DNA of 52,282 nucleotides from Mesaphorura yosii (GCA_009869945.1 WIXG01000471.1:1-52282); one strand, 5' to 3'. Counted from the stretch's first letter, positions 32,825 to 44,075 are shown. Numbers and translations are program-made. The notes: generated by a model not told the origin, from the sequence alone.

Positions 32825-32906
32825 ATTCAAGAACCCGACCCAAAATTGTCGACTTTCGCCAAAAGCAGAATTCAAATTTGTTGTTTCCTCTGATTACGCG
32901 GGCTAT

Positions 32907-32912
32907 AATAAA
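32907..32912 (+). terminator. Poly(A) signal of the aminopeptidase gene
   Basis: AATAAA 83 bases after the TAG stop at 32822. Confidence 0.6.
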
Positions 32913-33750
32913 ATTTCCGAAGCGCGCATATCCTCAGTTAGACTCCATTTGCAACTTTTCCATCGGTAGGTAAGTGTCTTGGGGGCGAGCGGCGGCCTTA
33001 ATTGCCGTCGCCATAGTCTTCGTTGCGACGTGGCTGTTAGGCTGCAACGGCGTCTAGATGACATGTTGGCTCTTCCTCAATTGCCGCCAGGCTCGTACTT
33101 GGCTTTAGCGGCTCCGTCTGCCCCTTTTCCTAGTGCTCCGGTTCCAGTACTTCGATCAGGACTCCATTCGGTGGCAGTGGGCACACAATTATGGCGCAAA
33201 GCTCCTATATTCGGAAGCCGGATCTGGGAGCTCAAATTAATGGAGCAAGGCACCCAAAGGTACGGGGGAAGGGTAGAACTTACATCGTAAACAGTCTGAA
33301 CGCATGCAGTCAAGGTCGTGAACGTAGGCATGGGACATGTCAGGCAGGATAATGAAACTAAATTTTAATTAGTATGTTCTGATTTGAAGCAGCTACTCAA
33401 GTTGAGTCGAGTGGCCGGCCTCTTGACAGTCAGTTTACCAGCACTGAACTTGCGCCTTGCTAGCTATTTGAACCATTGACATTGACCAACTGGGAGTCAT
33501 AAAACCCAACAGTCAACCAACGATTTCTTGACTTAAAATCCGTTTCACATTTGAATGAGGAACAAGTCCACCATCCGCCCAACGACGACTACAGCTAGAT
33601 GCAGAATTTTGGAGGAAAGAGGCGGTGAAGTCCGTGAGTCGAAATGCTCTCCGACGCTCCGAAAATGAAGCTCGAGAGTGATCAATTTCACCGGGGAGAA
33701 GGCGATCGTCCTACATTTGTCCTGACAGTTTATTCAATGTGACTGACAAT
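32913..33750. other. Intergenic, no gene recognised
   Basis: Short open frames on both strands (for example 32979-33290) have no recognisable domain. This stretch is the shared 3' flank of the convergent aminopeptidase and subtilisin relic. Confidence 0.4.
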
Positions 33751-34535
33751 TTAGGCTCTTCGGTGGTCGGAAAGGGCATTGGCGCTTGCCAGGGCGTCTG
33801 CGCGTCCATGCCCGTAGTGGTAATTGGGCCACACAAAGTCAAACCTCCCATCGCACTGTGAGGCCGAAGTACGATTAGCGTGCTCCTGCAGCAACTCAAA
33901 TACTTCATCGACGCTCAGGTCGGGCTGAGCCGATCGCAGCACGGCGACGAGACCCGCCACGTGCGGGGGCGCCTGTGAGGCTCCGAGAAAAATCACGATG
34001 TAGTCGTCATTGTACGAGCCGGATGAGGCGACGTTGTCGCCGGGGGCGGTGACCTGCGGCTTCTGACGCCCTGCTCGGCTCGGTCCTCGGTTGGAGTAGT
34101 TTGTGATGTAGTCCGAGTTGTAGCCCGTGGTTCCTACTGCCAGCGCCCCTATGTGCTCCGCAGGGTACACGACCGTGCGACACCTGCCTCCGTTCCCAGC
34201 TCCAAACACGGGAACCACCCCCGCGGTGTGCCAGGCATCTCCGTGTCACCGTCCTCCGACTGCCACGAGTTGGTCACCACGTCAGGAGCCTGGCTGCAGT
34301 CTGGCTTCTGCCTCATGGGGCCATGAGGGCATGCGACGAACTGACCGCACGCAAGGAGAGCAGACTCCATGGCGTAGATGTCGACGAATGCTTTGCAGGC
34401 CATCCAGCTGGTCCCAAGAGCTATACCGTAGCCCTCTGCTCCTGGCGCCCTTCCTCCGCCTCCAGACGAGACAAGCGCTTGACGGACCTCGTCCAGCAGC
34501 GGCCCGTGATGCTGGAAGCCACGCTGAAGATGGCC
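33751..34535 (-). pseudogene. Subtilisin-like serine protease (S8) remnant of bacterial type
   Basis: Read on the minus strand, the order is: a start-like His region (QHHGPLLDEVRQALVSSG), ALGTSWMACKAF, a region ending APDVVTNSWQ, then PVFGAGNGGRCRTVVYPAEH, IGALAVG, ITNYSNRGPS, KPQVTAPGDNV and GASQAPPHVAGLVAVL, and a C-terminus to 33751. The Asn of the oxyanion hole (GAGN) and the Ser before the PPHVAG helix (usually GTSMAAPHVAG) remain. WMACKAF and the VTNSW block resemble bacterial bacillopeptidase-like subtilases. It is broken: the frame changes between NSWQ...TPRG and VPVFGAGN at about 34205-34215, and the catalytic Asp and N-terminal half are missing upstream. Together with the nearby aminopeptidase it suggests past gain of microbial-type secreted proteases. 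Confidence 0.6.
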
Positions 34536-34873
34536 CAGTTTATGCGTTGCTCAGAAATATTTATAAACAAAGACAGGTATGCTGTAATAGAAAAAGAAAT
34601 GTAAGCCAAAATACTGAGAACGAGCAGCAGTTGCGTATGCAAGGTTGCTTGCATAATCAACTGATAATATTCAGTCTATTCTTGTATGTCGATGTCGATT
34701 GTAATGGATGCGCATTCCCATATCTGTACATTCTCGTGTGTGTCCGTGATCCTGTGTCCATTGTCGTATGTACATTCTCATGTGGGGACGGAGGAGCTGT
34801 ACATTGTCGTGCTGTACACCTGCGTCGACATGAATGCTCTGCTCTTGAAGTATGTGCGGACTTATCAGGAACT
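34536..34873. other. Intergenic, no gene recognised
   Basis: Short open frames on both strands only. The N-terminal half of the subtilisin relic should lie here if it survived, but I do not see it. Confidence 0.35.
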
Positions 34874-35452
34874 TTAGAGTACAGCTCGTGACACACAAGA
34901 ATGAATTGAATTCCTCTGCTGGCTGTTGGATCTGAAAAAAATATTGCTTAGCAAATTCTGTGCCATCACTGAGTTTCTGATAGGAATGTGGCTCAGATGC
35001 TTTTGCCGTGGTCGATGTCGACTTCTCACTTTGAGTCTGAAGCCTGCACCAAGAAGATGAGTCCCACAATAATTCGGTTCCTCCTCATTTGAGGAGCATT
35101 GGCATTGGCATGGATGTACGAAACAGCTCACATTGGTGGCCGTGCACACCAACTCCAAAATACAATCGACTGGAAGGTTACTTGCAGCGGCTCCAGTTGA
35201 CTTCGTTGTGCTAAAGAATTTATTCCCCTTGCGAGTGGAATGGTAAGCTTGGCAGCCTCGCTTAGTGCAACGTAAATACGGCCGATCGTTTCGTTTGACT
35301 TGCTTCAAGTTTCCACCACATGACACTCCGTTTTTAACTTTTGGACACACGTCAAAACTCATACTCAGAAGCCCACGATTTTTTAAGAATTCTGTTGCTG
35401 TTTCTGCATCCTTAATTATTGTAGCGTAAAATGTTTTCAAAGTCAGAGCCAT
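34874..35452 (-). mobile_element. Zinc-ribbon transposase-like fragment (Merlin/ISXO2 type)
   Basis: A 192-codon frame. After a helical start (MALTLKTFYATIIKDAETAT) comes a Cys-x-n zinc ribbon (CPKVKNGVSCGG...YLRCTKRGCQ), then HSTRKGNKFF and a hydrophobic helix ending CILELV. This order, zinc ribbon then R-K-G-(T/N)-x-F-F then a helix, is the N-terminus of IS1595/ISXO2 and Merlin transposases. The DDE catalytic core is not visible in the frame, and a frame shift seems to occur near 35100. It is therefore a truncated or decayed element; I found no terminal repeats. Confidence 0.45.
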
Positions 35453-36049
35453 TGTTTACAAGGTCTATACTTTTGCACTGCTGACGTGAAACTGAACATG
35501 AAATTTTATGAATCATGGCGACTCAAGTGCATAAATGTAAATTAGCCCTGCAGATACAGGTCTCAGTGCAGAGACTGGAACATGTGAATGAAAGTACAGT
35601 GCAGTACACGGTAGTGAGTGGATCGTGGCACTGCCAACAATTCATTGCCAGTGCAGCGCCATTCCCGTTCCTTTTGTATCTCATGGAAAAATCCCGACTC
35701 CTGAATGTCTAGTTGCAATGAAATGGTGAGCAAGTTTCCCAAAATTATCTTCATTCATATCATTTCATTTCATTTTTAAAAGTCGGAGAGATTGCAAAGC
35801 CACTTGGTGGCAGAACTGAAGCGAGTTGGTGAAGCTCTGACCACAGTCTGTACCATAAAAGCGACTTGGGGAAGAAGAATCTACCACAAACCGTGATACG
35901 GTCGTCACCTTTACAAAAGCTCGAGACAACACTGCTACGCTGCTCCGAGAATGGAGCAGCGTATCACTCTTTCAAAATTGTGCAATCACAATTTTTCATA
36001 AATCACAAACGGTTAGGGGACTTAGCCAACTTTGGTCGATAATGGGAGC
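35453..36049. other. Intergenic, no gene recognised
   Basis: No coding chain on either strand. It carries the promoter of the lectin gene at its right end. Confidence 0.4.
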
Positions 36050-36057
36050 TTATATGA
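36050..36057 (+). promoter_or_regulatory. TATA box of the lectin-PAN gene
   Basis: TTATATGA lies 46 bases before the ATG at 36103, leaving room for a leader of only about 20 bases. Confidence 0.45.
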
Positions 36058-36102
36058 GTGACCTGCTTCTCCCTGCATCTCGATTCCCTGAATAAGAACG
36101 TA

Positions 36103-36938
36103 ATGTTGCTCATCGTACTGCTTGTGTTTGGGGCGTGTGTGTATGGCTCCACGGCGACTCAGATTCGGGCTGTGGATAGTGGACTCTGCTTGAACGTGCA
36201 GATGGCCTCTATGACTCGCGGCGCTAACATCATCACTTGGGACTGCAACGAGAGTTATGCCAACAACCAATTCGAATGGCTGCAACCACAAGGAAACGTG
36301 AGATTTACTGAATTTACTTGATTTACTTTCCAAGGAAGGTTCCTTAAATTTACTTAATTTACTTGAATTTTCTGTAGGCCGTCGGTAGTCAGATCAGAGC
36401 GACGCAGAGCGGGCTGTGTTTGAATGTAGATCATGCGGCTACTGGACACGGAGCCAACGTCATCACGTGGGACTGTGGGAATTACCCTAACAATCAGTTC
36501 CAGTGGATCACTGTGGGTGGCTACAAGCAGATTCAGGCGATCCAATCAGGACTCTGCTTGAACGTGTGGATGGGGTCTAAGACTCGCGGCGCTAACATCA
36601 TCACATGGGAGTGCGGTGACTTCCCCAACAATCGATTCGAAATGGTGGGCGTCACTAATGCTGCTCCGCCACCTCCGCCCGCGGGGGACTGCCCCTTCCG
36701 CGTAATGGCAGTGGACTTCGGGTATCAGGTCATGGATGGCTACGACGTGTCACCAGGACGCAGCATTGCGGTCCGCACCAGTTCTTCCTTCGAAAAGTGC
36801 GGCACGAATTGCGCCACTTGCGAGGGGTGCGTGGCGTTCGTGTTCAACTCGGCGCAGGGTCAATGCTACCTCAAGGACAACAGAAACATCGTGGAGAGTG
36901 CAGTTGCCGATGTCACCGCAGGAATCTTCACCGCTTAA
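36103..36938 (+). CDS. Secreted ricin-B-type lectin with C-terminal PAN/apple domain
   Basis: Two exons, 36103-36297 and 36378-36938, close in phase 0 to about 251 residues. A signal peptide (MLLIVLLVFGACVYGS) is followed by three homologous beta-trefoil subdomains. Each has I-R/Q-A-x-x-S-G-L-C-L-N-V, then GANIITWDC, then N-N-Q/R-F with E/Q-W (NNQFEW, NNQFQW, NNRFEM). The intron falls between subdomains 1 and 2. After a Pro linker (APPPPPAGDC) comes a PAN/apple-like domain with Cys-x2-Cys-x2-Cys spacing (KCGTNCATCEGCVAF) and a final QCYLKDN. The protein is probably secreted and binds galactose-type sugars; the family covers digestion, defence and matrix roles. This is a lectin fold only, with no enzymatic toxin chain. 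Confidence 0.75.
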
Positions 36939-37050
36939 AATGCAATCACAGGCACAACTTGAACAATCATCTCACCAAGATTCAATGACTCATCACTTCA
37001 CTTTGCTTTGAATTTGATCAACAATTAGAATAACATTCAATATTTGCCTA

Positions 37051-37056
37051 AATAAA
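37051..37056 (+). terminator. Poly(A) signal of the lectin-PAN gene
   Basis: AATAAA 113 bases after the TAA stop at 36936. Confidence 0.6.
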
Positions 37057-37179
37057 ACCTAAACAATTGCCTGGAGTTGTGATTTTGGAAAACTTGGAAT
37101 GTCGACTCCAGTCCATGGAATAGCCAGATTCAATGTAAATGTATGGTGGTGAGAAGAAGTGGCTCTCTGTTGGAAATCA

Positions 37180-37531
37180 AGTTGGTGGTGTTTCCCACGC
37201 TTTGGGGGCACAACTCCCTCACCCACGCCGTCATGTTCATGCTCTACCGTGGGCACCAACTTCTTCACACTGTCGCCATGACAACTGTAAAAATGTCACA
37301 GGCTTAGGGCTGGGAATTGCATCAACCATCATGACTTCTTCCCTGTTCTTGATCATTGGCTACTACGACAGGGTGGGCATCGCTGCGGTGCCCACGGCCT
37401 TAGATTTCCTCGTTGGCCTCATAATTCTCAAGGTTTGCCTTCACATTTCGACTGAACTTACCAACATGTCAGAAGTCAGAGCCTCATTCCTTCCTGTTAG
37501 AAGTTTGAAATTCATTTTGAAAATAACATAA
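37180..37531 (+). pseudogene. Chemoreceptor-like fragment, copy 1
   Basis: The piece NVTGLGLGIASTIMTSSLFL followed by IIGYYDRVG, VCLHISTEL aligns with RHVTGLSLGSASILMITTLY, MIGHYDKVG, ICLHISTEI of the larger fragment at 39.4 kb. Upstream, VMFMLYRGHQLLHTVAM lies in a different frame, so the copy is interrupted by a frame shift near 37285. It has no start and no C-terminus, and lies in the same orientation as its paralogue. Confidence 0.5.
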
Positions 37532-38248
37532 TCCCTAGCTGGATTATTCCTCCAGTGGAAATTCATGCAGTTTTAGCAAAGCCGAGACTTAATAGAAGTT
37601 GTTCAGCTCAAACTTATCCGTAGGGTTTGAGAGTGTCGGAGAAGTTTGTTGTAGAAATTTTTCGCGGTACGGAGACAGCGGTACAAAAAATGTGTCGGAG
37701 ATTCAGGCTCTTTCATGTTACAAAGGGTACTTAAGAAGTCTTCATCGCTTTGGAAAGTATATGTCCCTTGATCGGTGAAGACGGAAAATTTTGAATACTT
37801 GTTGGAAAATATCCTGAAGCGCGTGATGAGCCTTTCCTTGACCACTGAGGCGGGTTCCAATTATCATAATGCGCAATGGCATTCGATGCGTATACCTTCA
37901 TTTTCATTTTGCAAACTCAGACGTGCTTAGTGTTAAAAAAAACTCCCCAATTGCCGTGCGGTGCGATTTAATTACAAAGAGAGACGGGTATCAATTTTTG
38001 GTTCTATTAGTTAATTTTTAGTGGATAGTGAATCGATTTGATAGCACAAGCAAAACATTAATCGAATAACATCCGGGTTGATCATACTCGACTCGTGTCT
38101 TTGTAAATTTTCCACTCATAAATCCTAAACTCCGAACGTACTCACCGGCTAATTAATATTAATTTGATGGTGAAAGGCACTTTTAGTTGATTATCCACGT
38201 GTGCTTTTGCTGGTGATCTTCCAAGTTTATTCTGCAAAATACTAAATA
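37532..38248. other. Intergenic between the two chemoreceptor-like fragments
   Basis: AT-rich sequence with only short open frames on both strands; no domain or splice chain seen. Confidence 0.35.
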
Positions 38249-39920
38249 ATGCCAGTACATTTAAAGATTAAAGCCCAAAATCATTCTTCCTTGGCTCTGC
38301 GCCCAGTCAGCATGGCGTCTAACAAGTCTCTGGAATTGATTCATTTCATGTCAACAATTCGATACAAAATAGCCATTCTACACTATTCTGACCAGGCAGA
38401 ATGGAGTCGTGAATTTACGGGCGGTTCGCGGATCCAGGCACCAAAACTGGCTATGGGCAGCACAAACCATTGTCAACCTTTCGGTCAAGATTATCTTTGT
38501 TCTCGGGGTGGGGCATGGTGTACGAATTTACCAAAGATCTGAGCATGGTTCAACGATGCCAGTATTATTTCCTGCTATCAACGACACTTGTATCTCTCAC
38601 GCTGCATGTGGCGACATTGTTATTCACAGATCGCATCATGGCACTTCAAAACAGTTTCTACATCTTCAATTCTAAAATGCGGCAGTCCAATAAAATTGCA
38701 CTCTTTTAATGAATCCACAATCACACTTGCCAATTTGCACGTGAATTCGGTGCCGCATCTCAAATCCGAAAATCTTAGACTTAGATCTCAAAAACTCAAA
38801 AATCTCAGTCTTTGTATCTCAAATCCCAAAGATCTCTAGTGCATAATCTCAACTTGCTTCAAAATACTAAACTGAAACTAAGATTTTGAGATTGAGATTA
38901 AAATTGCAGACTAAGATTCGTAATAGTGCATCTGTGTCCATGTCTTTACATTCCTATACTTGTAGCTTGTGTAATGCAGGAAAATTTATGGACTGAAGCC
39001 CTCAGAGAGCGATGGAGTGGAAAAATACTTCAGGGCAATGCGAATCGTTATTTGGGTGACCACACCTGTGATTTTTCCGATAACATAATCCGATGGGAAT
39101 CTTCCTGATTCACTTCAAAATACATATTGCTCAGTTGGTTGATACCGGCAATGCGATCGGGTTGATTTGTGCTCCCATTTTCGGAATGTACCTAATCTTC
39201 TTGGATTGGCTGATTGGTGATCTTTATTTCTTACGGGCTTTGGCGTACGTCAATTTCACACTACGATCCCTCGATCTAATTCAATGGCGACCGGACGCCG
39301 ACGCGGACACAAACGCTTCGGTGTCAAGAGCCGAACGATGTCTGACCGTGTACCGTGCCCACCAAATATTCCATGCACTGGCCATGGAAGAGTGCAGACA
39401 TGTTACCGGGCTATCACTGGGCTCCGCTTCCATCCTCATGATCACAACCCTGTATCTGATGATTGGGCACTACGACAAAGTCGGTCTCATACTTGTGGTT
39501 GCAGTGGGAACATTCTTTATAGCTTTCATAACCGTTCGAATCTGTCTGCATATTTCAACGGAAATCACGGCATCATCTCGGCAATTCTACACAACTTTCC
39601 TGAGAAATGATACGACAATGCCCGAGAGGATCAGGAAGAGCATGCAAGCACCCAAACAGCTTGAAGTGGAAGTCAGTTCATTCACAACGATTTCACAAGA
39701 AACATTTCCGTCCTTGATGAGTGATGTAATTTCGAAGGTAGTTGACCTGCTGCTAATGATATTAATCATTGAATATGCATTCAAGAATTGGATGCCTAAA
39801 AGTCAAACCTTTAGTCAAATTCCTGCAAAAGTTTTCAACCAAGCCAATTCACGGTGGATGAACGTGGGATGCCAGACCCGATTTCGCAGTGCTGGGAGAT
39901 TGGAGCTGACTGGTTCGTAA
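38249..39920 (+). pseudogene. Chemoreceptor-like gene or pseudogene, copy 2
   Basis: A longer, probably related receptor. Frames at 38409-38708 hold hydrophobic pieces (TIVNLSVKIIFVLGVGHG; YYFLLSTTLVSLTLHVATLL) in different frames. The 275-codon frame 39093-39920 has at least four membrane segments (GLICAPIFGMYLIFLDWL, ASILMITTLYLMIG, ILVVAVGTFFIAFITV, VVDLLLMILIIEYAF). The cytoplasmic stretch between them is Arg/Lys-rich. The order of frames suggests either several introns or frame shifts; I could not join them. The family (gustatory or odorant-receptor-like) is inferred from the membrane layout and from having a paralogue in tandem. Confidence 0.45.
38758..38925. repeat. Imperfect inverted repeat between receptor fragments
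   Basis: 'gaaaatcttagacttagatct' near 38767 pairs imperfectly with the reverse of 'gaaactaagattttgagattg' and 'agactaagattcg' near 38874-38922, with 'ctcaaaaactcaaaaatctca' in between. A long AT-rich hairpin of this type may be a small transposable element or repeat of the 'ctcaaatctcaaa' class, also glimpsed at 31237-31247. Confidence 0.35.
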
Positions 39921-40526
39921 TGTTAGTTACACCATGTTCACCGTGGATGACGCCTTCCAGCGCGTGGACGTCAGTGATCAGCAAAACGATCAACTGAACA
40001 AGTACTTCTGGTGTCGCAGAGAAGAAGGTTGTAGCCTGCCTCATTTTTGTGACAAAATTTTCCAGACCACGTCTTAAAGTCGAGAATGCATATTTTGGGA
40101 TTCCAGTCAGCAAGCTACCCGAAATTCATTTTCAGATACATTGCTCAAATTACTCATTGACATTGAAGAACTTGTACTTTAATCTCCGGAATTGAAACCT
40201 GAGCACGAACCAAACTCCGCGAAATCCATGCACAACACGTTTTGCAGCAGTTTTGCGTTGTGAATACAAAGTTGAGAAAATGAGTTCGCCAAGAGGAGAA
40301 AGGCGGCATGATTTTCAAGACGAACACCAACGAAGATACTAAAACCAAGAGAAAAAGGGCAGTGAATGGAAGTCTGTAGAGTTCGAAAGAGCCTTGTCTC
40401 GGTTGTGCGGATGGCAGATTGAAGATGACTGGCAGTTTTATGAATTTGCGTTATTTAAAAAATACCTTCAATTGAAACAAGTATTAGTGTGCAAATTCCA
40501 ATCCTTATCTGTTGCATCTACTCATA
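39921..40526. other. Intergenic, no gene recognised
   Basis: No coding chain seen. It is the 5' flank of the Harbinger fragment. Confidence 0.35.
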
Positions 40527-41030
40527 ATGCCACATGAATCAAACAAAAGGAAACTCCTGAATGGGTTGGTCAGGCTTTGCAAATTCAAAGTGGCTACTGC
40601 ATCGAATGGTGAAGAGAACCAAGACGCATTTTCACAAACCTTGGAACAAGTGTCAATTATTATGAGCAAAAAGTATGCCACTCCCTACACATACAAGCCC
40701 AAAAGCACGGATTGGTATGATAGCGTAGTTCCAGAGTTAAGTGAAGACGATTTTAAAGCCGCCTTTCGCGTAACTACTGGTCAATACATCCAGATCCTAA
40801 GGTAAGGTTTCAAGATCCTAACCAAAACTCAAATACTTGACTGTATTCAATATTTCTGTATCTGTTTCAGGCTGGTTCGAGGAAATAAGTGCTTCAAAGT
40901 AATCAAAAAGTTGACAGTTGAAAAACAACTTTTATTAGTTTTATGGAGACATGGTCACTCCGGAAGTGCTGCATCGTACAAAGAAGTGGGACACCGATTT
41001 GGTGTTGTATCGGCAGGGGTGTCTTTGGGT
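40527..41030 (+). mobile_element. Harbinger/PIF transposase (HARBI1-like) 5' fragment
   Basis: Two exons, 40527-40801 and 40871 to about 41024, read MPHESNKRKLLNGLVRLCKF... FKAAFRVTTGQYIQILRLVR... KLTVEKQLLLVLWRHGHS... EVGHRFGVVSAGV. The pattern F-R-x-(S/T)-x-x-x-(F/Y) followed by QLL-x-x-LWR-x-G and FGV-S is the N-terminal part of Harbinger DDE transposases. Similarity ends abruptly after VSAGV, and the DDE triad is absent. The fragment overlaps the minus-strand Gly-rich gene, whose last codons are read from its antisense. Confidence 0.6.
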
Positions 41031-44000
41031 CGATTTTCTTTAACCCGCCCCGAATTTTGCTCACAGCACTCGGAAGAAGATGACGATGTTGATCCGCAGT
41101 CTTGTTCTCATGCTCGGACTCAGATTTGCTCCCATGCACTGTGGTCAGAACTCGAACGCACACTTTCTCGTACACTTGCTCCATGTGTGGTTTCAATGCG
41201 TAGACTCCACCATTGCCTTCAAGTGCAGCAGCCAAGTCTCGGTAGTATTGGATTCGGGTCGTGTAGTCGAGACCAGCTTCTGTTGACTCCACGAGTTCCA
41301 CAAAACTAGCGAGAGATTGGCGCACATCGTCCATACGCTGGTTTCTGGACAGTGTCTCTTCAATTCGCGTCATGAGCGATGCCTGAAACTTGTCCGTATA
41401 CGCCGACTCAATGGATTGACGTGCAAGGTGCTGGTTGTGTGCAAATTGGGATTTCTGAATGGCTTCCTCCACTTCCTTCAGTTTAGTTTGGTGTTCTTGC
41501 AAGTATTTCGACAGCAGAAACACGTGCAACTCGGTCAGTGGTTCTTGTTTTCTGATTGCAGTGATAATACTATTCAGTTTGATTTTGGTCAACTCTACCA
41601 ACACAGCATACTGTACATTTTCTTTTGTTATGTGCTTCAGAACCACGTCGACACATTTCGAGAGCCGGTGCTTGGAATTTGGAAGGAGGCACAGTTGGCG
41701 GAGGATTGGCAGTAAGTCGAGCTGGACCATGGTCACGAGTTGGGTCTGTTTCTCTGTACTTAGTTGCTGCTCCTGAAGAGTGGACCGCATCCGGTCGACC
41801 AATTGCCGCTCAAGCAAATCCAGAAGCATTCCACGCACTGCACTGTTATACTTTTGTCCAGTGAACACTCCGTTCTCGAATTTTTCCAGCTGAGCATCGT
41901 TCAGACGAGTCGTGTACATCTGCAAGAATATTGTGTCCAATGCTGTCGACCCCTGCTGCACCTTGGCACCAGACAGTAGTTGGCTCCAGTCAACCGTCGG
42001 ATTCGCTAGATTGTGGACAATGGCACTGTACGCAGAGAATGTGTTGCTGAAAATGTGAGCCAGTTCCTGTGTGTCAAGCCCACCACCCGATTTTGAGATC
42101 CCAATCAAATTCTGCAGCGTGCTGAGGACTTGTGTTGGAAGCATACCACCGGAGAACTGAATTAGGAGTTGTTGAAGGCACTTATCGAATGAATGCAGAA
42201 GCTTCTGGTCAAGGAAAGCAGCCACTTGGACTTGCAATGCGTTTAATTGTTCGGTTAGCTCAGCGTTGGCTAGTTCGCATACAAATTTATTGGCCCATGA
42301 GGTCCAATCTAGATCCGGTTCATCCTCACCATCGCTGGGCATGCTCTCCAGTTCATGCATAGCCAGTGCTGGGTTTCCTATTTGAATCTGTACCGATTCA
42401 GTCTCACGTAACTGAGCCTCCACTCGCTGAGAAATGTCCGCGTCCAGCCTGTTGGAAATCTGCTCCTCTAGCTGCTTGAACTTTTGATAAGCTTCCATGG
42501 ACTCTTCTTCCTCTTGCTTTGCCTGTGCGGCTTCTTTCTCCGCCTCACTCTTGTCCTTATCCGCGTTTGTGAGCAAATTCTCGACCTGTTGCACCTTGGT
42601 CTGTTGTTGAGCATGCGCCGCTCCTGCCAGCTCCGATGTATGTGCACTGATTTTATCTTTCATGGATTCCGCCGTCGATGCTCCTGACCCAAACTCATCC
42701 CGCACTCCCTTCGTGTTAATCTCTCGCTTCTTTGCTGCGATGCTCTGCGTCTGTTGTTGAGCTGCCGTATCGGCCTGTTGTTGTTTCCCCTTTGAACCCT
42801 GCACAGCATTCGGTTTCGGGCTAGCATTCCAAACAGTATAGCCTCGATGAACCCAACCATTATGGTACTTGGTCTCGAGGAACCCTTCATATGTTTTCCA
42901 TGGATAGTACCACATAACACTGTACTTGGCCCAACATCTGTCTCTCCCATGATCTCCTCCATCCCCACCACGACCAGCGTGTCCAGCAGCTCCCGTACGG
43001 CCACAAATCCCGTTCGTGCACTGCGTTTTAATAGTTTGATGAGAAAATCAATTGAGAGCCTGCCTGGTACATACAGTTTTTGCCTTACCTTGAAATTCTG
43101 CAACTTTTGGATACCATCAGGATTATCAGGTCGCTGCTCAATTTTGATGCCCCCAGATACGATCTGCACTGTCCCACCCGCACCTCCCGACCCACCCACT
43201 CCAGGCACGCCAGCATCACCACCATTCTGACCCTGTTCGCCTGATTTTCCATGTCCAAACTGTAACCGTTCACCATCCCCAGTTGGATGTGTGTCTGAAA
43301 TGTATCCACGTGCTCCATCTGCTCCCCGCCGTCCCTCCGACCCATCTCCGCCATCCTGCCCATTCCCACCATTACCTCCTACGCAGTTAATCTGCAGCAG
43401 ACTGAGTTCTCCTTCAATAGGAGCCTGGGACTCGATACACACATTCCCAGCCGATTTTCCATCTTGTCCACGTCGTCCAACCACTCCGTTAATTCCGCAT
43501 CCCGATGGAATCGAAGGTTTTGGGTCCGGACCTCGTCCGTGTACTCCACTCGTGTCGATCGTGACAAGTTTCTCAATCTTTACCACGTTGCCAAGAATGA
43601 GCAAATTTCTCCCGTGGCCAATCTCATTCTCCACATTCACGTCGAGCCAAATGGTCCCTGCCGCCAGCACCTGGATCTCCTCCACCTTGTACCCTTTGTT
43701 CATGTAATTGCGGATCTGGACGAGTGCTTGGCTGAAACGAATGTGCACGCCTTTGCAAGTGCACGCACTTGTCTTAAATTTTCCTTGGGGCCTGTCTTCG
43801 ATTTCTTCAACCCATTCAAAAAGCAGCGAGGCGTGACCCCCGAAAGTGACCCGCCTAGGCGGGAAGCACAGTACTGAAATAAGGAGTGTTTTAGTTTTGG
43901 GTCCGGGGTCAGGTTCCCGGCCTGAATCCGGATTCGGGTCGATGACTGGCGCCGTACGAATCGGCGGGTCCGATGACTTTTCTTTTATGACAAGTTGATT

Positions 44001-44075
44001 TGGCACTGATTTGGTAAATGAAATCACTACTTGATGACGAATCAGTTTCGGAAAGTTTAATTTACGAGATATCAT
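40903..44075 (-). CDS. Large Gly-rich and coiled-coil protein of unknown function
   Basis: Two exons, 44075-43089 and 43020-40903, close in phase 0 to about 1,034 residues. The N-terminal third contains a beta-type region (GRNLLILGNVVKIEKL) and then collagen-like or Gly-rich blocks (GGNGGNGQDGGDGSEGRRG; GVPGVGGSGGAGGTV). After the intron comes CTNGICGRTGAAGH, a Trp/Tyr-rich patch (MWYYPWKTYEGFLE), Gln-rich sequence and a long region of charged heptad-like helix rich in Gln, Glu and Leu (SEAEKEAAQAKQEEEES; QLEEQISNRLDADISQRVEA) running to the end. No signal peptide is seen, but an acceptor (ttatttcag) near 43875 suggests that the first 70 residues could instead be an upstream exon. The last 40 or so residues are antisense of a Harbinger fragment, so the 3' end is probably rearranged. 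Confidence 0.65.

Noticed and set aside
32261..32875. 204-codon minus-strand frame over the aminopeptidase
   Set aside because: It is antisense to a clear M28 enzyme and has no domain of its own.
36103..36657. Toxin gene because of the ricin-type domain
   Set aside because: Only the sugar-binding trefoil is present; there is no enzymatic chain, and the partner is a PAN domain.
43291..43877. Plus-strand Pro/Ser-rich frames over the Gly-rich gene
   Set aside because: These are the complement of Gly-rich codons, hence the Pro content; no independent gene evidence.
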